Numbered from the stretch's first letter, positions 8,799 to 17,530 are shown. The stretch: 54,976 nucleotides of DNA from Brevibacterium mcbrellneri ATCC 49030 (GCF_000178455.1 NZ_ADNU01000069.1:1-54976); one strand, 5' to 3'. Notes: generated from the sequence alone by a model not told the origin. Program-made: numbers and translations.

Positions 8799-9883
8799 GC
8801 TTTAAACACCTGCTCTCGTTCCGCTAGGCCGTACGCGCTCAGTTGCAGTCTTTCAACGTCTCGTTTGCCGGCTATTCGCTCATATGGATAAGGAGAAGTC
8901 ATGACCCGCACGACCATTCCATGACGGACCTCTTGAGGTGAGCACAAAACGCCAGTGTGTACGTCTTGCAGAGAAATAATATCTGGCGCGGCAACAACCA
9001 GTTCACCATCAACGAGCACAAGGAGGAACTCATTTGTTGCCTCGACTCGCAACACAGTTTCTGAACGCTGGTCATGAAGGGTGAAGCTCCGTACGTTGCG
9101 AGAACCTTGTCCCGCAAACCTACTTTGCGGATCTTTGACACCGTAGTGGGCGTTTTCCGTGATGCGGCCCTCACCAAGAATTTTTACCCCAACGTGGCTC
9201 AGATCGTGGCGATCCTTCAGCCCGTACCCCGTTTGCATCATCTCGTGGCCAATCCTGCGGGCGACACTTAGTTGGCCATGAACAACATCTGTCGTTTGAA
9301 AGGGAGAACTGGCAGGCGCAATGGCCAGCACCATCCAACCGCAGCCAAATCCCAACATTTGACGAACAGTTCTCTCAAGATGCGCGAGATCGCGAGTACG
9401 AATCGACACACGCTCTCCTGTTGAACTTGCGAGTCCCGCGTTGAGCGGGGAAAAAGGATCGAAACACGCCACTTGTTCGAGTGAAGAAGCTGCGCGCCCT
9501 ACAAGATCCGCGTCAATAAGTGGAAGATCAAGTAAAACAGAACTCGCAACCGCGGTCAGCGTACAGACACCGCCTACTTGCCACGGCATAACCGAGTTAA
9601 AACTGTAGGTAGAAACCTGAGCGAGGCTTTCAAAAGCGGAAGCCAACTCTGACCCACTCGGTAGAGCCTCATCCACGACCTCCGTGGGGCCAACGATCCC
9701 CACCGCGCAAGTCCGCGACTGTTCGTTCCACTGCTGTATAGCCACAGAGTCCACTTCCGCGTTGTTATAACGCAAATACTCACGAAAGGTTCGTGTGGAA
9801 CCGCCTCCACCTGAGCCTAAGAATCCACAGCCCAGCTCAATTTCATCGATATCTAACAATGTTGCTGAGTCGGGTGCATTCAC
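8795..9883 (-). CDS. DUF917 family protein (thiohydantoin-desulfurase-like), copy 1
   Basis: A 362-residue DUF917 protein (the Pfam family more recently described, to my knowledge, as S-methyl-thiohydantoin desulfurase). The N-terminal Gly-rich motif GCGFLGSGGGGSTRTF (about residues 18-33) matches GAAFLGTGGGG in the two other copies, but it lacks the DPY that follows there, so this is the most divergent paralogue. The GTG start at 9883 has no visible Shine-Dalgarno and lies directly after a strong hairpin (9888-9924). It overlaps pucR by 4 nt. It probably acts on a hydantoin-like ring or is a partner subunit; the exact reaction is unknown. Confidence 0.85.
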   Translation of the reverse strand: MNAPDSATLLDIDEIELGCGFLGSGGGGSTRTFREYLRYNNAEVDSVAIQQWNEQSRTCAVGIVGPTEVVDEALPSGSELASAFESLAQVSTYSFNSVMPWQVGGVCTLTAVASSVLLDLPLIDADLVGRAASSLEQVACFDPFSPLNAGLASSTGERVSIRTRDLAHLERTVRQMLGFGCGWMVLAIAPASSPFQTTDVVHGQLSVARRIGHEMMQTGYGLKDRHDLSHVGVKILGEGRITENAHYGVKDPQSRFAGQGSRNVRSFTLHDQRSETVLRVEATNEFLLVLVDGELVVAAPDIISLQDVHTGVLCSPQEVRHGMVVRVMTSPYPYERIAGKRDVERLQLSAYGLAEREQVFKA

Positions 9884-9887
9884 AGCA

Positions 9888-9924
9888 ACAGTCTGACACG
9901 GTGATGGTTACCGTGCCAGACTGT
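9888..9924 (-). other. Intercistronic hairpin within the DUF917 operon
   Basis: ACAGTCTG-A-CACGGT (9888-9902) and ACCGTG-C-CAGACTGT (9910-9924) form a 15-bp stem with one mismatch and a 7-nt loop. It lies between DUF917 copies 2 and 1 and ends 4 nt before the copy-1 start. There is no T-tract, so an mRNA processing, stability or attenuation element is more likely than a full terminator. Confidence 0.65.
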
Positions 9925-9947
9925 CGCCATGGCGAGAAGAATGTTCA

Positions 9948-11051
9948 CTAGCTAGATTGTCCAGCACGTTCCTCTACTGGGATGAAATCGACGTCTAAGC
10001 CGAAACCTTGTGGACCAAAGACTGCGAGCGCTTCCGGAGTGCGCATCATTTCCGGCGTGGACACCCCAACGACTCGCACCCGCTGTCCATATCTCAATCG
10101 TTCTGTTGTGATTGGCTCAAAGGTATCCCCTTCAATTACGCAGATAAGATCCGGCACGCTTGCGAGAATTGTGTCTCCAGCTTTGGCGATGAGGTTCTCG
10201 TTTTGGAACTCGATTTCCATGGGAGAAGCGCCGTCGCTTTGGATACGCGCCCGCCCACGAGTGAAACCGCTTTCAACCCTCCTCTCAACGTCGACGATTT
10301 TCCCAACGTAAAGTTCTCTCACGTGCGAATAAAGCGTCGTTGAAAACGCTGTTTGCAACATTTCAACGGGGTCACTCCGTCTGGCATGGCTTTCACGCAA
10401 GGCCCGACCTGCGGCAAGAGCTAGAGAAAGAGTGCGCGGAACTGCTGTACGTTTTACTTCTTCTCCAGTCATTGCGTATTCAGCAATGTGCGAGGCACCG
10501 CCAAGTTGCACGGTCATCGCACGAGCTAGATCTTCCATACGTTTGTTGTCGGTCTTGGCATCGATGATGACGCTGTGCCCTCTTTCATCTCCGATAGCCA
10601 AAGGAGACCCGGAGACACCGTAAACGGCAAATGTTTCCATTTGGAGTTCCGGAAAAGCCCGGCCCATGCCATCCGCATCAACAACTGGCATCCGTTTCTG
10701 CGCTCCAACCAACAGAGGAATCATTGAGTTGATGCCCCCACATTCAATCGGCATCGTTGCGTCTGCTTTACGTCCCAGGTGCTCCTCAAGCGCTTTAAGC
10801 GACAGTTCACATTCATTGCCAGCCGGAATCCGCTCCATGATGACCGAAGGCGCACCCATCTGTGCAGTTGGGATAACGCACACGTCATCATCCAGCTCTT
10901 CAGGATCCAGAATCGTGATAGGACCATTCTTTTCTATCGCTTGCTCAACGAGCAGACGACCAATGTATGGGTCTCCCCCACCACCAGTTCCGAGAAATGC
11001 CGCGCCCCTAGCCAAATCCTCCAGATGCTCAATGTCAAGTGTCCAAGCCAC
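9948..11051 (-). CDS. DUF917 family protein (thiohydantoin-desulfurase-like), copy 2
   Basis: A 367-residue DUF917 protein. The N-terminal motif GAAFLGTGGGGDPYIGR is at about residues 16-32. Other shared blocks are AQMGAPSV, ECGGINSMIP, VVDADGMGRAFPELQM and a C-terminal segment with PDLICVIEGD and GQRVRVVGVSTP. It is clearly closer to copy 3 than to copy 1. Family members act on (thio)hydantoin-type rings according to the current Pfam description; the precise substrate here is unknown. The GTG start at 11051 lies 6 nt after copy 3. A 64-nt spacer with a hairpin follows, unlike the tight coupling elsewhere in the operon. Confidence 0.87.
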   Translation of the reverse strand: MAWTLDIEHLEDLARGAAFLGTGGGGDPYIGRLLVEQAIEKNGPITILDPEELDDDVCVIPTAQMGAPSVIMERIPAGNECELSLKALEEHLGRKADATMPIECGGINSMIPLLVGAQKRMPVVDADGMGRAFPELQMETFAVYGVSGSPLAIGDERGHSVIIDAKTDNKRMEDLARAMTVQLGGASHIAEYAMTGEEVKRTAVPRTLSLALAAGRALRESHARRSDPVEMLQTAFSTTLYSHVRELYVGKIVDVERRVESGFTRGRARIQSDGASPMEIEFQNENLIAKAGDTILASVPDLICVIEGDTFEPITTERLRYGQRVRVVGVSTPEMMRTPEALAVFGPQGFGLDVDFIPVEERAGQSS

Positions 11052-11057
11052 AGCTTC

Positions 11058-12140
11058 TCACCTGTTCCAGTCGGGACGAATCGGATCAGTGTCATAGCCG
11101 AAGTAGCGTGGACCGGCAATCTCCAAGCCTTCATTCGTATGCCAGCGTTCGTCTGCAGGGGCTGCCAAAACCGTCACGCGGTTTCCGAAGCGAAGCTGTT
11201 CAGTGGTAATCGGTTCACCCGTATCTGTATCGACGACCATGATGAGGTCCGGAGTAGTCACCACATATTCGTCACGAAGTTTGGCAACCAAATGTTCGTT
11301 TTGGAACCCAAGAACAAGCTCGCCTTCTGGGCACTCAACGCGAGCGCGTCCGTGCGCGAACCCTGCAGTTGTCCTACGCTCAACGTCGATCACTTTTCCA
11401 GACGCAATGTTGACACCGTTAAGAGTCGACACTATCGAGTCCACGGCCGAGCCAGCGGCGTGGCGCAGTCGTGTAATTTCACGTCCCAGCTCGGCACACA
11501 ACGACAAGGTTCCGCTGACGAACGATTCGGCAGTCTGCTTCCCCGTCATGGGGTAGTTACTGACAATTGCAGTACACCCCATTTCGATGGTTGCACTTCG
11601 TGCAATTCGTTCTGCCCACTTGTTCGTCACGGTATCGATAACGGCAGTATTGCCTTTTTCGTCTGCAAGAGAGAGTGGCGTCGCAGCGATCCCGTTAATC
11701 GTGGGGAGCACCATTTGGAGTTCAGGAAAAGCACGTCCCATTCCATCGCCGTCAACAAGGGGAAGACCCATCTGCGCCGCAGCTGCGATGGGAATCATTG
11801 AGTTAACGCCACCTACTTCAATACACGCCAGATGAGTTGCCGGCCGGTCTAGGTATGAGGCCGAGGCTTCAACCACATTCCTGAACTGTTGTATCGATGG
11901 AGTTTTCTCGACCATGACGGTGGGCGCACCCATCATGGCCACCGGATATACGGCATCGGTATCCTCAAGCGAGTCAAGCGAAATCACTTCTACAGGACCG
12001 TATTCCCGAATTGCTTGCTCGGCCATAAGCATCCCGACGTACGGGTCACCACCACCGCCGGTACCGAGGATGGCCGCACCCACTGCAATATCGCGGCAAG
12101 TAGCTTCGTCAATAACTGTCAATGTGTTTGTGTTACTCAC
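11058..12140 (-). CDS. DUF917 family protein (thiohydantoin-desulfurase-like), copy 3
   Basis: A 360-residue DUF917 protein. The N-terminal motif is GAAILGTGGGGDPYVGM (about residues 22-38), followed by VAMMGAPTVMVEKTPS, EVGGVNSMIP, LVDGDGMGRAFPELQM and a C-terminal PDLIMVVDTDTGEPITTEQL. It aligns with copy 2 through its whole length, so the pair probably arose by duplication and may form a hetero-oligomer. The GTG start at 12140 overlaps the hydantoinase stop by 4 nt, showing translational coupling. The reaction is inferred from the family only. Confidence 0.87.
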   Translation of the reverse strand: MSNTNTLTVIDEATCRDIAVGAAILGTGGGGDPYVGMLMAEQAIREYGPVEVISLDSLEDTDAVYPVAMMGAPTVMVEKTPSIQQFRNVVEASASYLDRPATHLACIEVGGVNSMIPIAAAAQMGLPLVDGDGMGRAFPELQMVLPTINGIAATPLSLADEKGNTAVIDTVTNKWAERIARSATIEMGCTAIVSNYPMTGKQTAESFVSGTLSLCAELGREITRLRHAAGSAVDSIVSTLNGVNIASGKVIDVERRTTAGFAHGRARVECPEGELVLGFQNEHLVAKLRDEYVVTTPDLIMVVDTDTGEPITTEQLRFGNRVTVLAAPADERWHTNEGLEIAGPRYFGYDTDPIRPDWNR

Positions 12141-13684
12141 TTCGTTCCTTCCACTGGGAGGTCGCCAACAGCCTTTACTCGCACGCGAGTTGAGTTTCCT
12201 GGCAAGTAAGGAATAGGAACTTCATCAAACTCAACGATAGAAACGCTGCCTGGAGTGGCGCCTGCCTCAATTGCACGAACCCGAGCTTCTTCCTGAGCTT
12301 CCTCGATGACGCTGTCCCGCTGGCCATCTTTAATGGAGTAGACACGGTCAATTTCCCCAGAAACTTGGGCAATTGCGGCACCAATTGCGTTGGCGACTCC
12401 CGCGTTTTCAGGACGGAGCACTTCACCAAGTTCGCCCAGGCTGTCAGGAAGCAGGAACGCCCCTCCGCCCACGGCGACAACAGGCAACGGGTCCGGCGTT
12501 GTACGCATGCGGTCGACAGTGTCTGCGATTCGTTCAGAAATTCGCTCAAGCACAGCGTTGACCATCGACGTTTCAAGGTGTGCCACCTTGTCAGGATCAC
12601 CGATTTCCGCTCTACCAGACGCAACAGCAATATCGGTTGCTGTCAGGGTAGAACCACCAAACACAAGTGCCTTTGGATTCAACTGGTATCCGACCGACTC
12701 TGGGCCGACTTCCGCACCGTTCACCAGTGACCCACCACCAATTCCAATTGATAGCACGTCCGGCATTCGGAAGTTTGTGCGTATGCCAGCGACAGTGACT
12801 TCGGTTGTAGCCTCGCGGGGGAATCCGTTAGTCAAAACACCGACATCGCTTGTAGTTCCTCCAACGTCTACAACCGCACACGTACTCAGACCCGAGGTGA
12901 CTGCAGCGCCACGCATGGAGTTGGTTGGCCCAGAGGCAAACGTCGCTACAGGGTAACGCCGGGCATCCTCAACATCCATGAGCGTGCCGTCGTTTTGGCT
13001 TAAGTACAGGTTGCAGTTGTACCCAGATGTAGCTAAGCGTTTGGTGAGTCCACCGATGATAGAGTCGGCCAGCTCCCGCAACGCAGCGTTAATAATGGTT
13101 GCGTTTTCTCGCTCGAGCAGTCCCATTCTCCCGATCTCCGATGACAGTGAAATCGATACCTCAGGGCCCAGCTCGCCTCGAATCACTTCTTTGGCCGCCT
13201 GCTCCAGTTCATCGTTAATTGGAGAGAAAACAGAGGAAATAGCAACCGACTGCACTCCGTGTTCCGACATGTCAGATGCCGCGCGGCGCAACTCGTCCTT
13301 GTCGATGGGTGAGATCAAACGACCGTCAAACTCATGCCCTCCATGCGCCAAGTAGCTACGTCCTTTTACCGCTTCAACGAGGCGGTCTGGCCAACCTACG
13401 AACGGAGGCAGAGATGCTGTTGCAGGAAGTCCGAGCCGAATCGCAGCCGTTGGCGCTAGCTGCCTCGCTTCCACTAGTGCGTTAATAAAGTGGGTCGTAC
13501 CCACCATGATTGCGTTAACTTCGCTTGGGTCGAATGAGTGCTTGTTTTGCAAAGCACTCAAAGCCGCAATGATGCCTTCTGTGACATCTTCCATCGTGTT
13601 TTGCTTAATACCAGCCAGGACAGTAGACCCGTCCATCAAAACTGCGTCAGTGTTAGTACCACCTACATCGATGCCGATACGCAT
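12137..13684 (-). CDS. Hydantoinase/oxoprolinase family protein (HyuA-type)
   Basis: A 515-residue HyuA-family protein of the actin-like ATPase fold. The N-terminus MRIGIDVGGTNTDAVLMDG is the phosphate-1 loop and hydantoinase-A N-domain. VVDVGGTTSDVGVLTNG (near residue 262) is the second phosphate motif, and PLPVVAVGGGAFLLPDSL (near residue 400) is the adenosine motif. Family members use ATP to open 5-oxoproline, hydantoin or related rings. No HyuB partner gene is present; three DUF917 genes follow instead. The ATG at 13684 overlaps the permease stop by 1 nt (TAATG). The substrate is inferred from context. Confidence 0.9.
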   Translation of the reverse strand: MRIGIDVGGTNTDAVLMDGSTVLAGIKQNTMEDVTEGIIAALSALQNKHSFDPSEVNAIMVGTTHFINALVEARQLAPTAAIRLGLPATASLPPFVGWPDRLVEAVKGRSYLAHGGHEFDGRLISPIDKDELRRAASDMSEHGVQSVAISSVFSPINDELEQAAKEVIRGELGPEVSISLSSEIGRMGLLERENATIINAALRELADSIIGGLTKRLATSGYNCNLYLSQNDGTLMDVEDARRYPVATFASGPTNSMRGAAVTSGLSTCAVVDVGGTTSDVGVLTNGFPREATTEVTVAGIRTNFRMPDVLSIGIGGGSLVNGAEVGPESVGYQLNPKALVFGGSTLTATDIAVASGRAEIGDPDKVAHLETSMVNAVLERISERIADTVDRMRTTPDPLPVVAVGGGAFLLPDSLGELGEVLRPENAGVANAIGAAIAQVSGEIDRVYSIKDGQRDSVIEEAQEEARVRAIEAGATPGSVSIVEFDEVPIPYLPGNSTRVRVKAVGDLPVEGTK

Positions 13685-15003
13685 TAGATGTTTCCTTTCT
13701 TGTTTACTTCGATCTTCTGAACACCAGTTCCTCGCACAAAGCCAAGCTTTCCTGCCAAAACGTAGAGCACAAATGCAAGTACGACGGAGTTAATTGATGG
13801 CATGCCAAATTGCACAAAATAGCCAAAAACGGAGCTTGCTAGCCAAATCACAAGCGTGGCGAAAACCCATCGAGGAGCAGTATCAGGAATAGACTCACCG
13901 GCTGAATCTAACTCTGGGCGAAACTTCTTGACGACAAAGTATTCCGCAACCATGATGCCCGCGATCGGCGGGAAAACTACGCCAAGAACGGTGAGGAAGT
14001 CAGTGAATCGTTCAAGTATTCCAGCTACTGCAAGTGCAGTTCCAATGACACCGATAGTCGCTGTCACCAAGGCACGGTTTAATTTCTTGCCAAAAGTGGT
14101 GTCAATGAAGTTCACAACGCCAAGCCCAGAACTGTAAAGATTCCAGTCGTTGATCTTGAACGTTCCTAGGACGATGATAAGAACTCCGACCCATCCAACA
14201 GACGAAACCACAATGTGCGAGATATCCGCAGTTTTGACCGCGTGAGCAAGGAGAACTCCCGCCATACCAATGACGTACTCGCCCAGCGTGACACCCACCA
14301 ACGTCTGCTTAACCACGTCACCTACTGACCGGTTGAAGCGAGTCATGTCAGGCGTAATCACCGCACCAACGATGAATCCACCCGCGACCAAAGTCGTCGC
14401 TTCGACCATTCCAAGTTGTGGGCCGGGTGGTGGCGACCAGACAAGTTCGCTCAATGGGTGATTAAGCAATTCAACGACAATGGCCCACCCAACAAGAACA
14501 AGAAACATCGGCACTGTCAGGTTTGCGATCCATTGCATTGACGAGAAACCACGGAGCACGATTGCGGTAACAGCGAGCCCAAAGAAGATTGCCCATGCCC
14601 ACGACGGCCAGAAACTCAGAATGGCCGCTAAGCTGTCAGCTGCGACTGCTGTCTGAATTCCGAACCACCCAACAAGGCTGACTCCGATAGCCAGACCAAT
14701 GAGGGAAGAACCAATCGTTCCAAAACCGGTCCACCGCGTGACCACCGATGTGCTCAGGCCTTCGCGCATCCCAATTATTCCCACAAATATAGCTAGCACC
14801 TCGAGAATCACCGCACCAAGCGTGAAAGCTAGGAGCGACTGCCAGAATGTCATGCCGTAGCCGATTGTCGCGCCAAGAATGAACTGAGTGAGAGCTGATA
14901 CCTGGCCAAAACGCTGAACTGCAACAGAGAACCAGCCATATCGTGCTGATGCAGGAACGCGCGCTAGCGCATAGTCATCAACAGAAATTTTTCTTTCTCC
15001 CAT
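13684..15003 (-). CDS. NCS1 family permease (cytosine permease/CodB-like)
   Basis: A 439-residue integral membrane protein with about 12 predicted helices. The pattern fits nucleobase:cation symporter-1 transporters: an N-terminal PASARYGWFSVAVQRFGQVSALTQF, then ILGATIGYGM and GREGLS-like IIGMREGLSTSVVTRW. This family imports cytosine, purines, allantoin and hydantoins. As first gene of the hydantoinase-DUF917 operon it probably imports the pathway substrate. The ATG at 15003 has AGGGG about 7 nt upstream. The control region upstream contains inverted repeats (15091-15134 and 15404-15442) that could bind the PucR protein. Confidence 0.88.
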   Translation of the reverse strand: MGERKISVDDYALARVPASARYGWFSVAVQRFGQVSALTQFILGATIGYGMTFWQSLLAFTLGAVILEVLAIFVGIIGMREGLSTSVVTRWTGFGTIGSSLIGLAIGVSLVGWFGIQTAVAADSLAAILSFWPSWAWAIFFGLAVTAIVLRGFSSMQWIANLTVPMFLVLVGWAIVVELLNHPLSELVWSPPPGPQLGMVEATTLVAGGFIVGAVITPDMTRFNRSVGDVVKQTLVGVTLGEYVIGMAGVLLAHAVKTADISHIVVSSVGWVGVLIIVLGTFKINDWNLYSSGLGVVNFIDTTFGKKLNRALVTATIGVIGTALAVAGILERFTDFLTVLGVVFPPIAGIMVAEYFVVKKFRPELDSAGESIPDTAPRWVFATLVIWLASSVFGYFVQFGMPSINSVVLAFVLYVLAGKLGFVRGTGVQKIEVNKKGNI

Positions 15004-15090
15004 GAGGTCACCCCTATGCGCGTCTGCCGGCCTTCTTCGCCGGATCCGAATATTAAGAACACGCTAGACCTTGCTTGACACATCAACCAT

Positions 15091-15134
15091 GGGCGCTTTG
15101 CTTGGTTTATGGGGAGCAAACATGCAAAGTGCCC
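15091..15134. promoter_or_regulatory. Inverted repeat upstream of the permease operon
   Basis: GGGCGCTTTGC (15091-15101) and GCAAAGTGCCC (15124-15134) form an 11-bp inverted repeat with one G-T pair and a 22-nt spacer, 88-131 nt upstream of the permease start. It is a possible operator. The binding protein is unknown; PucR is the obvious candidate from context. Confidence 0.4.
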
Positions 15135-15403
15135 ACAACGATGAAGCCTTTAACGCGCATCACACAAGAGCAGAGAGCCCGCAACATGGCCTCAACTCAA
15201 TGGAAGCCGGCTTCAGCTAGCGATCGACAGCAACGATTTAAGAGTCGTCATCCATCACTTAATAACTCACTGACCCCACTCCGCCCGTAAACAATTTTCA
15301 TGTGGATTTATGAATATTTATGACACAGTCAAACGTGGACAATCTCAAGCCAGAAACACAAAACACAACACCCCCGCACGAACGACTGTCACAGTTTGAC
15401 CTA

Positions 15404-15442
15404 GTTTGCACATTCGCTCGCTGTGCACGGTAAAGTGCAAAC
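15404..15442. promoter_or_regulatory. GTTTGCAC inverted repeat
   Basis: GTTTGCAC (15404-15411) and GTGCAAAC (15435-15442) are exact inverted copies 23 nt apart, with a GTGCAC palindrome (15423-15428) between them. The TTTGCA/TGCAAA half-sites resemble those at 15091-15134. Regulatory function is inferred. Confidence 0.4.
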
Positions 15443-15557
15443 CACTGGAACAGTTGAGAACGTTCAAGTGAAGTTTGAGCAGGTTGAACTGATCACTTTG
15501 AGCTGGGATTGGAAGGAGTCGGTAACTGTGGCCGAACACGCTTTCTCATCCTCGCGC

Positions 15558-15714
15558 GCCTTCCCAGCAAATGCTCACGACATTCAGCTCCCTCACCTCG
15601 ACGTGGTGGCAGCCCGCAAGCCATTGGACAGGGCCGGGCCGTGTATGTGCGCGGTGCTGTCGAATTCCTTCGGCTTCGGCAGGCACGCGTAGCCCTGCTC
15701 GCCAACGTTTAAGT
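15558..15714 (+). pseudogene. 3' remnant of a beta-ketoacyl-ACP synthase (FabF-like) gene
   Basis: Translation from about 15558 gives a segment resembling the C-terminus of KAS II enzymes: PANAHDIQLPHLDVV, then a short spacer, then AVLSNSFGFG followed by RH. NSFGFGGHN is the hallmark active-site-histidine region near the FabF C-terminus. Here GGH reads GRH, and one base is missing after the histidine codon. The reading frame therefore stops at 15692, while the +1 frame continues VALLANV and stops at 15714, just as an intact gene would end. No upstream KAS sequence is found, so this is a truncated, frameshifted relic. Confidence 0.65.
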
Positions 15715-15907
15715 GATTCGTCACATCACGCGAGCACTGAGCCACACCCTAACGGGCAGCCTCGCTCCAAACGGGACGTGCCTTATCAACCCGCACACGT
15801 AGCCTGCCACCTCAGACACACTCAGATTCTGGCTGAGACCAGCCGCAACGAGAAGCGATGCACCGCGGTGATTTATCCCCATCCAACCCGTGTACAGGAG
15901 CTTCACT

Positions 15908-17494
15908 ATGCCCAAAAACACTCAGCTGAACGAATCTGATTTCAGCTCAACTACAACAATCAACCCAGACGACAAACAACCGACCTCCTCAACGGAAACC
16001 CAGGAGACCCACCCAAACCCCGCAACCCCGGAAGATACCTCGGGCAGCCCTGATACCCCGGCAGGGTCTGATACCTCGGCACACCCAGCTACCAGCACAG
16101 ACACCCCAGCAAAGCGGTTCCAGATGCCGCACCTGTTGTGGCTCATGCTCATCATCCTGGGCTTGGTCGTCTTAGCCAGCTACTTCATCCCGGCCGGCCA
16201 GTTCGAGGAGGGCCCTGACGGAAGCATTGACCCGGACTCATTCTCCTTCCTCAGCCAACAAACACCGGTCAGTCCGCTCGACGCACTCATGCTCCTGCTG
16301 AGTGGTGCTGTAAAAATGGCCCCCATCGCCTTCGCCGTGCTCATGGTGGGAGCCAACGTACACGTAGTGCTGGAATCCAAAGCGTTTGAAAATCTCCTCA
16401 ACGCGACCGTCTACCGACTCCAAGATAAGAGCACTCCCCTCCTGATTTCAGGGCTGTTCTGCCTCATGGTCTACCTGGGCGGGTTCTCCGGCAGTGACGC
16501 GCTCATCGCGATCGTTCCCATCGGAGTGCTGTTCGCCCGTAAGCTGGGCCTTGACGGCATCGTAGCAATCAGCGTGACCACGTTCGCGGCTCTCATCGGA
16601 TTTGGGACCGGGCCAAAACACATGGCCATTACGCAGATGATGATCGGCCTGCCGCCCTACTCCGGTTTTGGGGTGCGCCTACTCATCATGAACGGGTTCA
16701 TGCTGGTTGGGCTCGTGTTCGTGCTCCGCTACGTGAACAAAATCCAACGCGACCCCACCCGCTCCCCCATGTGGAAGCACGGATGGCGCCCGCTGGCCCA
16801 GGACGACGACAGCACCGTCGCCGCTGAAACACTCCGCTTCCGATCAGTCATGGTCATCGCGCTTTTCCTGTTGCAGTTCGGCGCGATCATTGCGTACTCA
16901 CTGCTCATCGATTCCAAACGAACCATCGACGCGATGTTTGCGGTCAACCTCGTATCGGCGATCGTGATCGGTAAAGTCGCCGGCTTCAAGTGGAATCAAT
17001 TGGCCGAATCGATCGTCCGTGGTCTCCAAAGCATGGCTTTCGTATCGGTCATCATTGGGATGGCCGGCGCGATTTCGATCATTCTGCAAGAAGCCCACGT
17101 GATCGACACAATCGTGTACACCATCACGCGTCCGCTTCACGGGGTGGGGCTGGGCTGGTCGGCTGTGCTCATGGTGCTACTGTTCGCAGTCATCAATTTC
17201 ATCATCCCGTCCACAGCCGCGAAGGCCGCGATCTTGATTCCGCTTCTGGCGCCAATCGCAACCGCACTGGGCATGCACCACCAGATTGCGCTGCAGGCGT
17301 TTCAGCTGGGTGACGGGTTTACCAACCTGCTGTCGCCTGTTCTGGCGTGGCTCGTGGGGTCCTGCGTGACCGCAGGCGTCCCGTACCTCACATGGGTCCG
17401 CTGGGTCGCCCCTAAGGTCGGAGTCTTCCTGGTTTTGAGTGCCGCTCTCATGTTGGGGCTCACGGCCTTGGGCTGGACGGGAGGCGTCGCGTAA
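15908..17494 (+). CDS. YfcC family membrane transporter
   Basis: A 528-residue polytopic membrane protein of the YfcC / C4-dicarboxylate anaerobic carrier-like family in the ion-transporter superfamily. Residues 1-65 form an unusual hydrophilic Thr/Pro/Ser-rich cytoplasmic extension. About 12 helices follow, starting LLWLMLIILGLVVLASYFIP, with the conserved PAGQF and the core segment FSGSDALIAIVPIGVLFARK. Family members are thought to carry carboxylates, amino acids or acyl-amino acids. The ATG at 15908 is chosen because CAGGAG lies 7 nt upstream; a GTG at 15890 lacks one. A convergent M20 amidohydrolase/deaminase set follows, suggesting a peptide-like or acyl-amino-acid substrate. Confidence 0.82.
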   Translation: MPKNTQLNESDFSSTTTINPDDKQPTSSTETQETHPNPATPEDTSGSPDTPAGSDTSAHPATSTDTPAKRFQMPHLLWLMLIILGLVVLASYFIPAGQFEEGPDGSIDPDSFSFLSQQTPVSPLDALMLLLSGAVKMAPIAFAVLMVGANVHVVLESKAFENLLNATVYRLQDKSTPLLISGLFCLMVYLGGFSGSDALIAIVPIGVLFARKLGLDGIVAISVTTFAALIGFGTGPKHMAITQMMIGLPPYSGFGVRLLIMNGFMLVGLVFVLRYVNKIQRDPTRSPMWKHGWRPLAQDDDSTVAAETLRFRSVMVIALFLLQFGAIIAYSLLIDSKRTIDAMFAVNLVSAIVIGKVAGFKWNQLAESIVRGLQSMAFVSVIIGMAGAISIILQEAHVIDTIVYTITRPLHGVGLGWSAVLMVLLFAVINFIIPSTAAKAAILIPLLAPIATALGMHHQIALQAFQLGDGFTNLLSPVLAWLVGSCVTAGVPYLTWVRWVAPKVGVFLVLSAALMLGLTALGWTGGVA

Positions 17495-17530
17495 CTCCGC
17501 GCGTCTATGCGGCTCATCCTTCAGGGTCTC

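Larger units (their letters stand above)
15004..15907. other. Long intergenic region with inverted repeats and a gene remnant
   Basis: About 900 nt without an intact gene. The left part (15004-15540) is AT-richer and holds inverted repeats at 15091-15134 and 15404-15442, probably the control region of the divergent permease operon. The right part contains the decayed 3' end of a beta-ketoacyl synthase gene (15558-15714). The region 15715-15907 is the leader of the YfcC-type transporter gene, in which I see nothing else recognisable. Confidence 0.6.

Noticed and set aside
10779..11801. A 340-codon open frame opposite two DUF917 genes
   Set aside because: It spans the junction of two certain genes on the other strand and shows no protein-like motif.
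15423..15692. An apparently intact 89-codon gene
   Set aside because: Its second half is the frameshifted end of a beta-ketoacyl synthase and its first half resembles nothing; better described as a remnant.
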